Below, one piece after another: positions 6,956 through 13,948 of a stretch of 64,000 nt of DNA. Each line of letters begins with the position of its first letter. Position 1 is the stretch's first letter. Source of the DNA: Candidatus Saccharimonadota bacterium (GTDB taxonomy: Bacteria > Patescibacteriota > Saccharimonadia > Saccharimonadales > Saccharimonadaceae); NCBI GenBank assembly GCA_017537745.1, contig JAFYKF010000007.1, positions 62,001 to 126,000 of the forward strand, in the 5' to 3' direction. Position numbers and translations under genes: made by a program. The notes beneath the pieces were generated by a model, which was not told the DNA's origin, made no database searches, and saw only the letters and a list, made by a program, of their open reading frames with translations.

Positions 6956-9028
6956 TTAGGGAGCGTCGAAGTCCCACTCTTCTCCGGGCTCCTCATCGGC
7001 AAATGATCCAGTTTCCCCCGTATCCGGGTCAGTGTAAGTCACTTCCGGAACGATCGGAGTGGGGTCGTCTGCACCCCCATATCCAGTTCCTTCATCGCCG
7101 TTATTGTCAATGGCGGGGGGAGGGGCCGGAGGGGGTTCCGGAACATACGAAGGTTCGTTCGAATCCCCAGCCTCTTTCTGAGGCTCTTCCAACTCTTCCA
7201 ATTTGTCCCAGTATTCATCCAGGGTATCGTGCAGCGAATTGCTCGGCTGCTCGTCCTTGGACTCCTTGGCTCCCCGGCCGTTATTTGTGTCTGGTCCAGG
7301 ACCAGGCACGTCATCGGGCCCTACATCGGTCCCCTTGGTGGGGTCCTTAGGCTCAAACGAAGGAATCGGGATCGTCGGCGTCGGAGACGGCGGCGGAGGC
7401 GGAGGCGTAGGCGTCGGGGTCGGCGGCGGTACCGGTCTCCAAGTCGGAGGTGGCGGCACCGGAGTTGCCGTCGGCGTCGGGGACGGAGACGGAGTTGCCG
7501 TCGGCGTCGGGGACGGAGACGGAGTTGCCGTCGGCGTCGGGGACGGAGACGGAGTTGCCGTCGGCGTCGGGGACGGAGACGGAGTTGCCGTTGGCGTCGG
7601 AGTCGGATCAGGCTCCCGAGGATTCGGGATAACCGTCACCGGCGCGACTTTGCTGACATTCGTCGGCTGGAAGTCGCAATCCGCGCGATACTGCACCTCT
7701 TTTTTCTCCGTTCCCTTGATATAATCCCGGAAAGTCAACATGAAGCCACTATGATTGTGGCTCGTCATCACGATGACATCCGGGATCCCGTCCAGCGTAA
7801 AGCTCGTCATATACATCTGGTCGTCAAGACCAGACTTCACATACGAGATGACTATCTCGTCGCTGTCCAACAGAGCCGCTTTAAAAATTTCCAGGACTCT
7901 CAGATATTCGTCCTGATCCTCCAGCCATTCCCTCGACTTCGCGTTGATGTGCTCCATCAGGGCGTCTGGATGATCGAGGAGCTCAGTTACGAATGCACCC
8001 AGGAAACGAGTCCCGTGGATGACATCGTAGTAGCCCATGTCCGCCGCACCCTTCACAGGGTCCTGCTCCAAAACCTCAAAGAAATAGTCAAGAATGTCAT
8101 CAGCGACGAGCTGATACAGCTCTTTTTCCGTCTTATTCTCGAGATCCTTCGGAGTCAATTCCCCACAAGCCACTTTTCTGGCGAAAATCTCGGTCAACGG
8201 GTTCGGACCGAAATCGTCGTCATTAGACTTTTCTTCGTCCTCCAAAACCAACAGGTGACGAAGGACGTACCAAGCCTCTTCTTCTTCGGGTTCAGGCTCG
8301 GCGGTAGGCTCAGGGGTGGGTACGGGCGTAGATTTAGGCGTAGGTGCCGGCGTAGCCGTCACAGTCGGTCCCTTTATTGCGATATCATTGCTCTTTTTAG
8401 GGATGGCATTCCATTTAACACCCAAAGCAAGCAAAAGAATCGCAAAGATAAGGAACAGCACCATGAAGAACCAGGCGCAGACGTGTGCTCTATTCTGCTC
8501 CGACGAACCAGGAGTGGCTCGCATGTCGCGGTAAAAGAGACACAGGTCAACAAGCATCACGCCAAAAGCCAAAGTTCCCACCGTCCAAGCGATGGTCGTC
8601 AGTAAAGACAACACAAAGTCAGACTTAAACAACCCGGCCAACATAGCCGCTTCCACCGTAGCCGCCCAGCAAAATGCCACTATCAAGATGGCAAACAGGA
8701 TCAACTCGGCAGGCTCCGAGCCACCCTTCATCGGATTTCTCCACCAAAAAACCAAGCCAACGATAGCGGCCAGACTCACGGCGAAAAGACCGATGTGCAG
8801 GACCCAATACCAGAACGTAGCCCCGGTAAAAGTGGGCCCGAATTTAATCACGAACCACCAGGCGGCGGCAACGAGAATGGCATAAAGCCAACCCCCGAAG
8901 TCACACTTATCCAGGAAGGTCCGCGACGCGCCAGCCACAGGGGCAGACGCACGTACTTTCCCACCATTCATCAGATGAATGGTGGCGGCCATAAGGAAAA
9001 TCATGACCAAACCAGCAACAAATTTCAT
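6956..9028 (-). CDS. polytopic membrane protein with long Pro/Thr-rich tail, unknown function
   Basis: 690 residues, not recognised. I chose the ATG at 9028 because AAAGGAG sits ~10 nt upstream; a longer reading would lack one. Residues 1-20 form a signal-like helix, then about five further hydrophobic segments to ~residue 205. An acidic soluble domain follows (~260-470, EEEEAWYVLRHLLVLEDEE to QYRADCDFQP), then PTPTATPSPS decapeptide repeats (from 30-bp tandem repeats in the DNA), and an acidic Pro/Gly/Asp-rich end. The topology (membrane domain, globular domain, extended stalk) recalls type IV secretion or mating-channel membrane proteins, but no motif proves it. Codon use is strikingly G+C-rich compared with neighbours, and the promoter is a near-consensus TTGACA-N17-TATAAT. 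Confidence 0.8.
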   Translation of the reverse strand: MKFVAGLVMIFLMAATIHLMNGGKVRASAPVAGASRTFLDKCDFGGWLYAILVAAAWWFVIKFGPTFTGATFWYWVLHIGLFAVSLAAIVGLVFWWRNPMKGGSEPAELILFAILIVAFCWAATVEAAMLAGLFKSDFVLSLLTTIAWTVGTLAFGVMLVDLCLFYRDMRATPGSSEQNRAHVCAWFFMVLFLIFAILLLALGVKWNAIPKKSNDIAIKGPTVTATPAPTPKSTPVPTPEPTAEPEPEEEEAWYVLRHLLVLEDEEKSNDDDFGPNPLTEIFARKVACGELTPKDLENKTEKELYQLVADDILDYFFEVLEQDPVKGAADMGYYDVIHGTRFLGAFVTELLDHPDALMEHINAKSREWLEDQDEYLRVLEIFKAALLDSDEIVISYVKSGLDDQMYMTSFTLDGIPDVIVMTSHNHSGFMLTFRDYIKGTEKKEVQYRADCDFQPTNVSKVAPVTVIPNPREPDPTPTPTATPSPSPTPTATPSPSPTPTATPSPSPTPTATPSPSPTPTATPVPPPPTWRPVPPPTPTPTPPPPPPSPTPTIPIPSFEPKDPTKGTDVGPDDVPGPGPDTNNGRGAKESKDEQPSNSLHDTLDEYWDKLEELEEPQKEAGDSNEPSYVPEPPPAPPPAIDNNGDEGTGYGGADDPTPIVPEVTYTDPDTGETGSFADEEPGEEWDFDAP
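7461..7610. repeat. 30-bp tandem repeat (minisatellite) in the 6956-9028 gene
   Basis: Four identical copies (7461-7490, 7491-7520, 7521-7550, 7551-7580) of a unit beginning GGAGTTGCCGTCGGCGTCGG, plus a degenerate fifth copy to 7610. Each encodes a PTPTATPSPS-type decapeptide. Identity of the copies implies recent slippage or unequal recombination, so stalk length may vary between strains. Confidence 0.92.
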
Positions 9029-9188
9029 ATGTTGTTGACTCCTTTCAAATAATAAATGAGTGGGATAGTTCTGCATGTATATATAACAGGTTATCATTTG
9101 GCATCAAAACCATTTGAAACCTGAGATGATTCGGTTGTTAATGGTCTTCGTCGTTTTAAAAAAACACACTAAAACTCAGACTGGTTCC

Positions 9189-9217
9189 ATTATATCACAC
9201 ATAAGCGTATTTGTCAA
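9189..9217 (-). promoter_or_regulatory. consensus promoter for the 6956-9028 gene
   Basis: On the minus strand TTGACA (9212-9217), 17-bp spacer, TATAAT (9189-9194), both hexamers perfect. A leader of about 155 nt runs to the ATG at 9028. Confidence 0.85.
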
Positions 9218-9254
9218 TACTATTACCACTAAATCACGCTTATGGCAAAAAGCA

Positions 9255-9294
9255 ACAAAAACGCCCCCGGCCTAAAAGGTCGGAGGCATTTTTT
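9255..9294 (-). terminator. terminator of the 9306-9941 gene
   Basis: Minus strand: GCCTCCGACC-TTTTA-GGCCGGGGGC followed by GTTTTTG. It sits a few bases after the stop at 9306. Confidence 0.85.
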
Positions 9295-9305
9295 CATAGG
9301 AGGAA

Positions 9306-9941
9306 TCAGAAGATACCGGATCCCAGACCCAAAAGGTCCAGGAGGTTCCCATCGGAGCTCTTCCGATCCTCGGCGCCCTTCAGGATGTTGCCGGCGTTCA
9401 GGGCGTGAGCCCTAGCTTCGGCAATTTCCTTACGGAATTGCGAGTCTTCATCGGGCGTCATTCCCGCGTTCTTCACGCGGTCAACCAACGCCTGAGCGTT
9501 CTTGGCGGCACCACCGCAAGCTTTGGCCTTCACGACCTCATACTCGGCGGCGGTGAGCTTCTTCTGGAGCTCGGCGCATTCGTCCTTGGCCTTCTTGGCC
9601 TCGGACTCCGCAGCGTTCAGCTTCTTCTGGAGCTCGGCGCCCTCGTCCTTGGCCTTCTGGGCCTCGGACTCCGCAACACCCAGCTTCTTCTGGAGCTCGG
9701 CGCATTCGTCCTTGGCCTTCTTGGCCTCGGACTCCGCAGCGTTCAACTTCTTCTGAAGCTCGGTGATATCAGCCTTGGGGGCCTTTTTCTTGAGGTCATC
9801 GACCTCTTTCTTAGCGAGCGCCAGATCTTCCGTAAGTTTGTCGTTCGCCGCCTTCGTGTCTTCGAAGGCCTTGCGAGCGTCATCGCGCTCCTGGATCGCC
9901 TTCTTGTACTCTTCGCCGGTGACGATATACGAACCCTTCAT
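9306..9941 (-). CDS. repetitive coiled-coil protein, unknown function
   Basis: 211 residues with no signal peptide or membrane helix. Almost the whole protein is predicted coiled coil: EEYKKAIQERDDARKAFEDT at the N-terminus, then four ~21-residue repeats of the type AELQKKLNAAESEAKKAKDEC (~75-155), then an Ala-rich segment and a Gly/Leu-rich end (LLDLLGLGSGIF). Heptads with Leu and Ala at a/d positions are evident. Start choice: ATG preceded by AGGAGG at ideal spacing. It has the same G+C-rich codon style and consensus promoter type as the 6956-9028 gene, suggesting common origin or regulation. It could be a structural filament or scaffold; function cannot be assigned. Confidence 0.8.
   Translation of the reverse strand: MKGSYIVTGEEYKKAIQERDDARKAFEDTKAANDKLTEDLALAKKEVDDLKKKAPKADITELQKKLNAAESEAKKAKDECAELQKKLGVAESEAQKAKDEGAELQKKLNAAESEAKKAKDECAELQKKLTAAEYEVVKAKACGGAAKNAQALVDRVKNAGMTPDEDSQFRKEIAEARAHALNAGNILKGAEDRKSSDGNLLDLLGLGSGIF
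9541..9756. repeat. 63-bp tandem repeats in the coiled-coil gene
   Basis: About three to four copies of a 63-bp unit (containing CTTCTGGAGCTCGGCGCATT) encode the 21-residue coiled-coil repeat. Copies differ by a few substitutions, so they are older than the 30-bp repeat at 7461 or are under selection. Confidence 0.85.
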
Positions 9942-10020
9942 TTCCTTTTCCTCCTATTTTTAGGTTCTAGAATTTTTTATATATAAACCCCATTAGGGGA
10001 AAAAACTCTCAAACACTATC

Positions 10021-10049
10021 ATTATAGCACACGATTCAAAATTTGTCAA
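10021..10049 (-). promoter_or_regulatory. consensus promoter for the coiled-coil gene
   Basis: Minus strand TTGACA (10044-10049), 17-bp spacer, TATAAT (10021-10026). Leader about 75 nt to the ATG at 9941 with AGGAGG Shine-Dalgarno. Confidence 0.85.
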
Positions 10050-10128
10050 TACTAAAACCATAAAAATAATAGAATCCAAAAACTTGCAATTTCACCCTCC
10101 TTGCGTTATAATTATTTAAACGACATCT

Positions 10129-10206
10129 GGTGGGATTAGCTCAGCTGGTTAGAGCGTCTGATTGTGGTCCAGAAGGTCGTCGGTTCGATCCCGATATCCC
10201 ACCCCA
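10129..10206 (+). tRNA. tRNA-His(GTG)
   Basis: Cloverleaf with acceptor GTGGGAT/ATCCCAC, anticodon loop TTGTGGT and T loop TTCGATC. The extra G at 10129 (G-1) opposite C73 is the histidine identity element and is encoded. CCA is encoded at 10204-10206. A TTATAAT box lies ~20 bp upstream. Confidence 0.95.
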
Positions 10207-10220
10207 TATCGTTGTAACTT

Positions 10221-10295
10221 GCGGGTATAGTACAGTGGTTAGTATACAAGTTTTCCAAACTTGGGATGAGAGTTCGATTCTCTCTACCCGCACCA
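10221..10295 (+). tRNA. tRNA-Gly(TCC)
   Basis: Acceptor GCGGGTA pairs with TACCCGC, anticodon stem CAAGT/ACTTG around loop TTTCCAA, normal GG in the D loop and TTCGATT T loop. CCA encoded. Probably co-transcribed with tRNA-His 15 bp upstream. Confidence 0.95.
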
Positions 10296-10324
10296 AAAAA
10301 AACGAGCCTAGTAGCTCGCTTTTT
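10296..10324 (+). terminator. terminator after tRNA-His/tRNA-Gly
   Basis: CGAGC-CTAGTA-GCTCG hairpin followed by CTTTTTATT. Its T tract overlaps the stop codon of the convergent gene. Confidence 0.8.
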
Positions 10325-10622
10325 ATTTCCTAGTAATTCCCGGATTAATCCGCTGTGGTGCCGGTCTATTTTGCGGAGTATCGGCTGGCTTCACATAAGT
10401 GCTTGCTCTTGGGGAACTAATCCTCGCCTGCTGCATCAAATTTGAATCACTATATCTTCGAACAGCCTGTCGATTCGCCTCAATCTTTTGTCTTTCTTCG
10501 AAACTCTGCGTCGAAGAAGCACCCATAGCCCCGCTATTCTGGGCTCGAGCATATGCCGAAGTATGCAAAACATCCTTAACTTCTTCTTTCATCATATACT
10601 TCAAAAGAGGGTTTTTATCCAT
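10323..10622 (-). CDS. small hypothetical protein, probably disordered
   Basis: 99 residues, not recognised. Rich in Arg, Gln, Ser and Pro; no signal peptide, membrane helix or catalytic motif. The N-terminus (MDKNPLLKYMMKEEVKDVL) could form an amphipathic helix and the rest (ADTPQNRPAPQRINPGI) looks unstructured. It lies 8 bp after the 10631-11227 gene, which itself overlaps tpiA, so it is probably the last gene of a tpiA operon. Codon use resembles the neighbours, supporting a real gene. Confidence 0.6.
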   Translation of the reverse strand: MDKNPLLKYMMKEEVKDVLHTSAYARAQNSGAMGASSTQSFEERQKIEANRQAVRRYSDSNLMQQARISSPRASTYVKPADTPQNRPAPQRINPGITRK

Positions 10623-10630
10623 ATTGCATC

Positions 10631-11227
10631 CTATTTAGGCAGCAACAAAAACGCCACCGTTCCTGCCGCAGCACCCAAAATAATAGTTATGATAATAGTA
10701 ACCACCAAGCCTACTTTCGAATCTTTTTCTGGCTTTTGAATAATGGTCACCGGGCCTTGCGGAACTTCCTTCGGCTCTACAACCTTCTTCTGATAAACGT
10801 TCTTTGAAAGTGGCCTTTTTACCACTTTGTCAGTATTTACAAATCGCGTCTGCGACACTCTATACATCTGATTGGCCGTCCCCGCCCTCGCAGCAGTCTG
10901 TTCCAAGATTTCATCTTTCTGAGCAGGCGCTTCAATGCTAGCCGATTTCGCCACCTTAGCGGCCTTCTTAGACCTAAAAGTGCGTTTCATCGCCGAACGA
11001 ATCATCCCGTCGCCCATCAATGCCGATGGTTTCATTGCAATTTTTTTGGATTTTGCACTTTTAACAGATTTAGCATCATCAACATTCTTTACGACTTTTT
11101 CCTCGCTAGCACCACCAGCAACCGGCTTCTTCTCTGTCGGTTGAGAAGGCATAATCACCTGTGGTGACTTCTTAGCTCGAGCTGAGCCAGCGTTCTTCGG
11201 GACAAAATCGATGTATTTTTTATTCAT
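10631..11227 (-). CDS. tail-anchored membrane protein, unknown function
   Basis: 198 residues: a basic, Lys/Ala/Ser-rich and probably disordered N-terminal 165 residues (KKSPQVIMPSQPTEKKPVAGG and following), ending in one hydrophobic helix (VGLVVTIIITIILGAAAGTVAFLLL) five bases from the end. That arrangement implies tail anchoring with the N-terminal part in the cytoplasm, or a signal-less bitopic protein. The start overlaps the tpiA stop as ATGA. The repeated basic patches would suit nucleic-acid or envelope-polymer binding, but that is inference; family not recognised. Confidence 0.65.
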   Translation of the reverse strand: MNKKYIDFVPKNAGSARAKKSPQVIMPSQPTEKKPVAGGASEEKVVKNVDDAKSVKSAKSKKIAMKPSALMGDGMIRSAMKRTFRSKKAAKVAKSASIEAPAQKDEILEQTAARAGTANQMYRVSQTRFVNTDKVVKRPLSKNVYQKKVVEPKEVPQGPVTIIQKPEKDSKVGLVVTIIITIILGAAAGTVAFLLLPK

Positions 11228-11988
11228 CTCTGCACTCTTTTTGCTATTTCTATTATATCAAGAAATTCGCTCAGAATCAAGCTTGACCCACCCACTAATA
11301 CTCCATTTACACCTGGTATAGTAAGGTATGCACCAGCATTCGACGGATTAACGCTCCCCCCATACAACACCGGCACATCGTCACCTTCGTCAAAAGACTC
11401 CTTTAATACATTTCTAATGAATTTCACGGCATCTGTCACCTCGTCGATTGAAGCCAACTTTGATGATTCCTCAGACGAAATCGCCCAAATCGGCTCATAC
11501 ACAATCATAACCTTATTAATATCTTCCTTAGAAACATCGCGAAGCCCAGACAGCACCTGATCTCGCAAAACATCCGCTGTTTCCCCATATGCTCGCTCAC
11601 TCTCTGTCTCGCCCACACATAGAATCGGCGTAATTTTATTTCGTAATGCCGCAGAAACCTTCCGCGCAATCACTTTATCATCCTCACCAAAAACATATCT
11701 CCGCTCGCCAGAACCGATAATCGCATAATCCACTAATCCAACCATTTGCGAGAACGATGTCTCACCTGCGTACGCTCCATAATCACGATAAAACCCGTTC
11801 TGCGCCGCAAGTTTCAACTTATGCACGTCAACTTGCAAAGAAAGCGATTGCAATGCAATCATCGGGGGCGCAACTATCACCGCCACATCCCTGTAATTTG
11901 GTAATTTTCTTTGTATTTTGTGAAGATAAATCGATGCCTCACCCACTGTAAAGTTCATCTTCCAGTTGCCCACAACGTATGTTTTCAT
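11224..11988 (-). CDS. tpiA: triosephosphate isomerase with replaced catalytic histidine
   Basis: Interconverts dihydroxyacetone phosphate and glyceraldehyde-3-phosphate. 254 residues, normal length. VGNWKMN carries the N/K pair (Asn and Lys of the active site), VYEPIWAIS contains the catalytic Glu, and LYGGSVNPSNA and VNGVLVGGSSL are the phosphate-binding loops. The electrophilic-His motif, normally GHSERR, reads GSGERR (~residues 92-97): the His is Ser. The codons GGT TCT GGC GAG are unambiguous in this assembly. The TATAAT box ends six bases before ATG (leaderless), back to back with a similar box for the gene at 12043. First gene of a three-gene operon. Confidence 0.92.
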   Translation of the reverse strand: MKTYVVGNWKMNFTVGEASIYLHKIQRKLPNYRDVAVIVAPPMIALQSLSLQVDVHKLKLAAQNGFYRDYGAYAGETSFSQMVGLVDYAIIGSGERRYVFGEDDKVIARKVSAALRNKITPILCVGETESERAYGETADVLRDQVLSGLRDVSKEDINKVMIVYEPIWAISSEESSKLASIDEVTDAVKFIRNVLKESFDEGDDVPVLYGGSVNPSNAGAYLTIPGVNGVLVGGSSLILSEFLDIIEIAKRVQR

Positions 11989-12042
11989 ACCCCCATTATA
12001 CCATAGTCAGCATAAAAAACACAAATATGTTATAATTACCGT

Positions 12043-13332
12043 ATGGATATCTTTATCGTGGGCAATATAGTAAAAGATGTTTATCTTAGCATTGATTCTC
12101 GCACCGAGAATCTCGAGACCGACCGACACAACACTAAATGGCTTAATCTCAGTTTTGACGCTTCAGCACACCGCTATTTCCATCGCATCAGCAGCCTCGG
12201 CGGCGCTGCCGTCACCAGCGAAGTTCTTACCAAAATGGAGCTTGCAAATACCGTCACAAGCTCTCCAAACGATAGCCGCACTTATCGCTACATTTTAACT
12301 TCCGACGACAATGTTTGCTATCTCACCCCCACTAAATACACCTCAGCTACTTTCGTCGAGCCAGAATCCCCACCAAAATATCTCTATATTGACCGATCAG
12401 CCAACCTAGATGGCAAAAATAGCGACAAAATCAAACGGTATCTAGATGCTAACCCAAATCTAACTCTTATTCTCTACCTGAAAGACTTTAATAATCGCCA
12501 CTTAAACAACCTGATCGAGAATGCAAAAATTATTTTTCTTGAAAATTCGAACTCCACCCCAAAAGAATACCAGACACTTCTAGTAAACACTGAAAAAATT
12601 ATCTACATCAACGAACATTCACTCAAATACCAAAATTCCACCGAAGTAGTCCGCCGCGAACGCATTGACAAAATGACACACCTATCTGCTTACTCTATCG
12701 CCTCCGCTACCATCCTCGGCGGCATCATTCTCGGCAAGCCAGTTGAGGAATGCCTCCGTCTTGCTCGCGTTAATCTAGAAAACTCCACATTGGACACCTG
12801 TCTCACCATTCACGAGCTCCAAACTATTGCCAACGTTCCACCAGAAAACCTAGAATTAATCGCTGCCACTCTTATTAAAAGCACAAATAATCCCATATCC
12901 GCCTCATCAATCACCGCCAAGTTCTCAGCCAACCTTTCACCCGCACTAAATAAAAAACTCCTTCAAGCCTACTCCGACGGCTTCCGCATCGCTGAATACG
13001 ATTTTAATCTAACTGGAGACATTGACAAACAGTCTCACGCTCTTGCCGATTGCGCTAAACGCACCCAATCTGCCGGCCTTGTGCCAACAATAGTTTTTGA
13101 CACCGTTCCAACCGAGCCCAACTTAAAAGCCCTCCTAAGAGAGCTTTCAAGTTACGGTGTAAATCTTTATGCCACCGTTTTTAAAATAAACCAGGATTAT
13201 TCTTTAGCTTCTTCAGCTTCAGCTGGAGCACTACCGTTCTCGGATGGCACATCTGCTGCTTCAACTGGTGCAGCCTCAGCCGCAGCCTTCTCTTCAGCTT
13301 CACGCGCAGCAGCTTCCACCGCTGGATCATAA
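12043..13332 (+). CDS. degenerate PfkB-like kinase fused to class I aldolase-like segment
   Basis: 429 residues. The N-terminus MDIFIVGNIVKDVYLSID and the SSLGGAAVTSEVLTKM segment follow the fold of PfkB/ribokinase sugar kinases, and ILGGIILGKPVEECLRLARVN matches the helix after the catalytic site. The GAGD motif with the catalytic Asp is missing (SAYSIASAT occupies that region), so kinase activity is doubtful. Residues ~290-385 (DGFRIAEYDFN, LADCAKRTQSAGLVP, VNLYATVFKIN) resemble the middle of class I fructose-bisphosphate aldolase, ending near its Schiff-base Lys region. The last ~45 residues are Ser/Ala-rich and lie antisense to rplY. Leaderless promoter (TATAAT six bases before ATG). Assignment is tentative. 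Confidence 0.5.
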   Translation: MDIFIVGNIVKDVYLSIDSRTENLETDRHNTKWLNLSFDASAHRYFHRISSLGGAAVTSEVLTKMELANTVTSSPNDSRTYRYILTSDDNVCYLTPTKYTSATFVEPESPPKYLYIDRSANLDGKNSDKIKRYLDANPNLTLILYLKDFNNRHLNNLIENAKIIFLENSNSTPKEYQTLLVNTEKIIYINEHSLKYQNSTEVVRRERIDKMTHLSAYSIASATILGGIILGKPVEECLRLARVNLENSTLDTCLTIHELQTIANVPPENLELIAATLIKSTNNPISASSITAKFSANLSPALNKKLLQAYSDGFRIAEYDFNLTGDIDKQSHALADCAKRTQSAGLVPTIVFDTVPTEPNLKALLRELSSYGVNLYATVFKINQDYSLASSASAGALPFSDGTSAASTGAASAAAFSSASRAAASTAGS

Positions 13333-13883
13333 AGCGATACCACCACTTGCTCTGACGACATTTCCTTATCAGCAAATTCTATACCAGATGGTAATTCAAT
13401 ATCACCAACTGTTAGTTTATCGTCAACATTAACGAGCTTTGAAGCATCAATTGTGAGTTCCTTTGGCAAATCGGCAGGCTTAGCTTTTACATTGATTTCT
13501 TCCATCGCGCGTACCATTGCAAAGTGATAAATCTTCGAAGCATCGCTACCCTCAAAGTTCACAATTACAATCGGTGTAGTCGCTTCCACCACTGAATCAG
13601 CCTTAATGGCTTGAAACTCAATGTTAATAATTTTACGCGAAATTGGATCAAGCTGCACATCTTTTACGATTGCAAGCTGTTTTTTACCATCAACATCCAA
13701 ATCAATTGGCGAGTGATAGCCTGCTTGCCCCAACACCTTTTCAGTTGCAACATATTCAGAAGCACCAAGCCTTGGTTCGCCCTCACCATAAATAACGGAT
13801 GGTATCATCCCGCTTTCTCTTAAAGTCTTTAATTTCTTACCTGTAAGCTCACGCTTATCAAGCTTCAAACTATATTCAGCCAT
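13197..13883 (-). CDS. rplY: 50S ribosomal protein L25/CTC (TL5 type)
   Basis: 5S rRNA-binding ribosomal protein, long TL5/CTC form of 228 residues. The N-terminal L25 domain (KLDKRELTGKKLKTLRESG..IPSVIYG, DVQLDPISRKIINIEF) is followed by the C-terminal TL5 beta domain (KAKPADLPKELTIDASKL, LTVGDIELPSG). The final ~45 residues are Ala/Glu-rich and probably disordered. Shine-Dalgarno AAAGGATT upstream. Its 3' 136 bp overlap the convergent PfkB-like gene, an unusually long antisense overlap restricted to this low-complexity tail. Confidence 0.93.
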   Translation of the reverse strand: MAEYSLKLDKRELTGKKLKTLRESGMIPSVIYGEGEPRLGASEYVATEKVLGQAGYHSPIDLDVDGKKQLAIVKDVQLDPISRKIINIEFQAIKADSVVEATTPIVIVNFEGSDASKIYHFAMVRAMEEINVKAKPADLPKELTIDASKLVNVDDKLTVGDIELPSGIEFADKEMSSEQVVVSLYDPAVEAAAREAEEKAAAEAAPVEAADVPSENGSAPAEAEEAKE

Positions 13884-13948
13884 GTTTAATAATCCTTTTT
13901 CTGCTAATTATTACATATTTTATCACTTATCGCTTATTTTGTAAACCC

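Noticed and set aside
7229-8605. 458-codon Arg-rich open frame on the + strand
   Set aside because: Antisense to the 6956-9028 gene; its Arg runs come from the 30-bp repeats read backwards, and the real gene has promoter, Shine-Dalgarno and membrane helices.
9541-9756. Regular repeats that might suggest a CRISPR array
   Set aside because: The 63-bp units are contiguous coding repeats without unique spacers; no cas genes are present.
4605-11230. Reassigned UGA codon
   Set aside because: TGA ends murB (4609-4611) and tpiA (11224-11226) in coupled overlaps, and core proteins contain no internal TGA.
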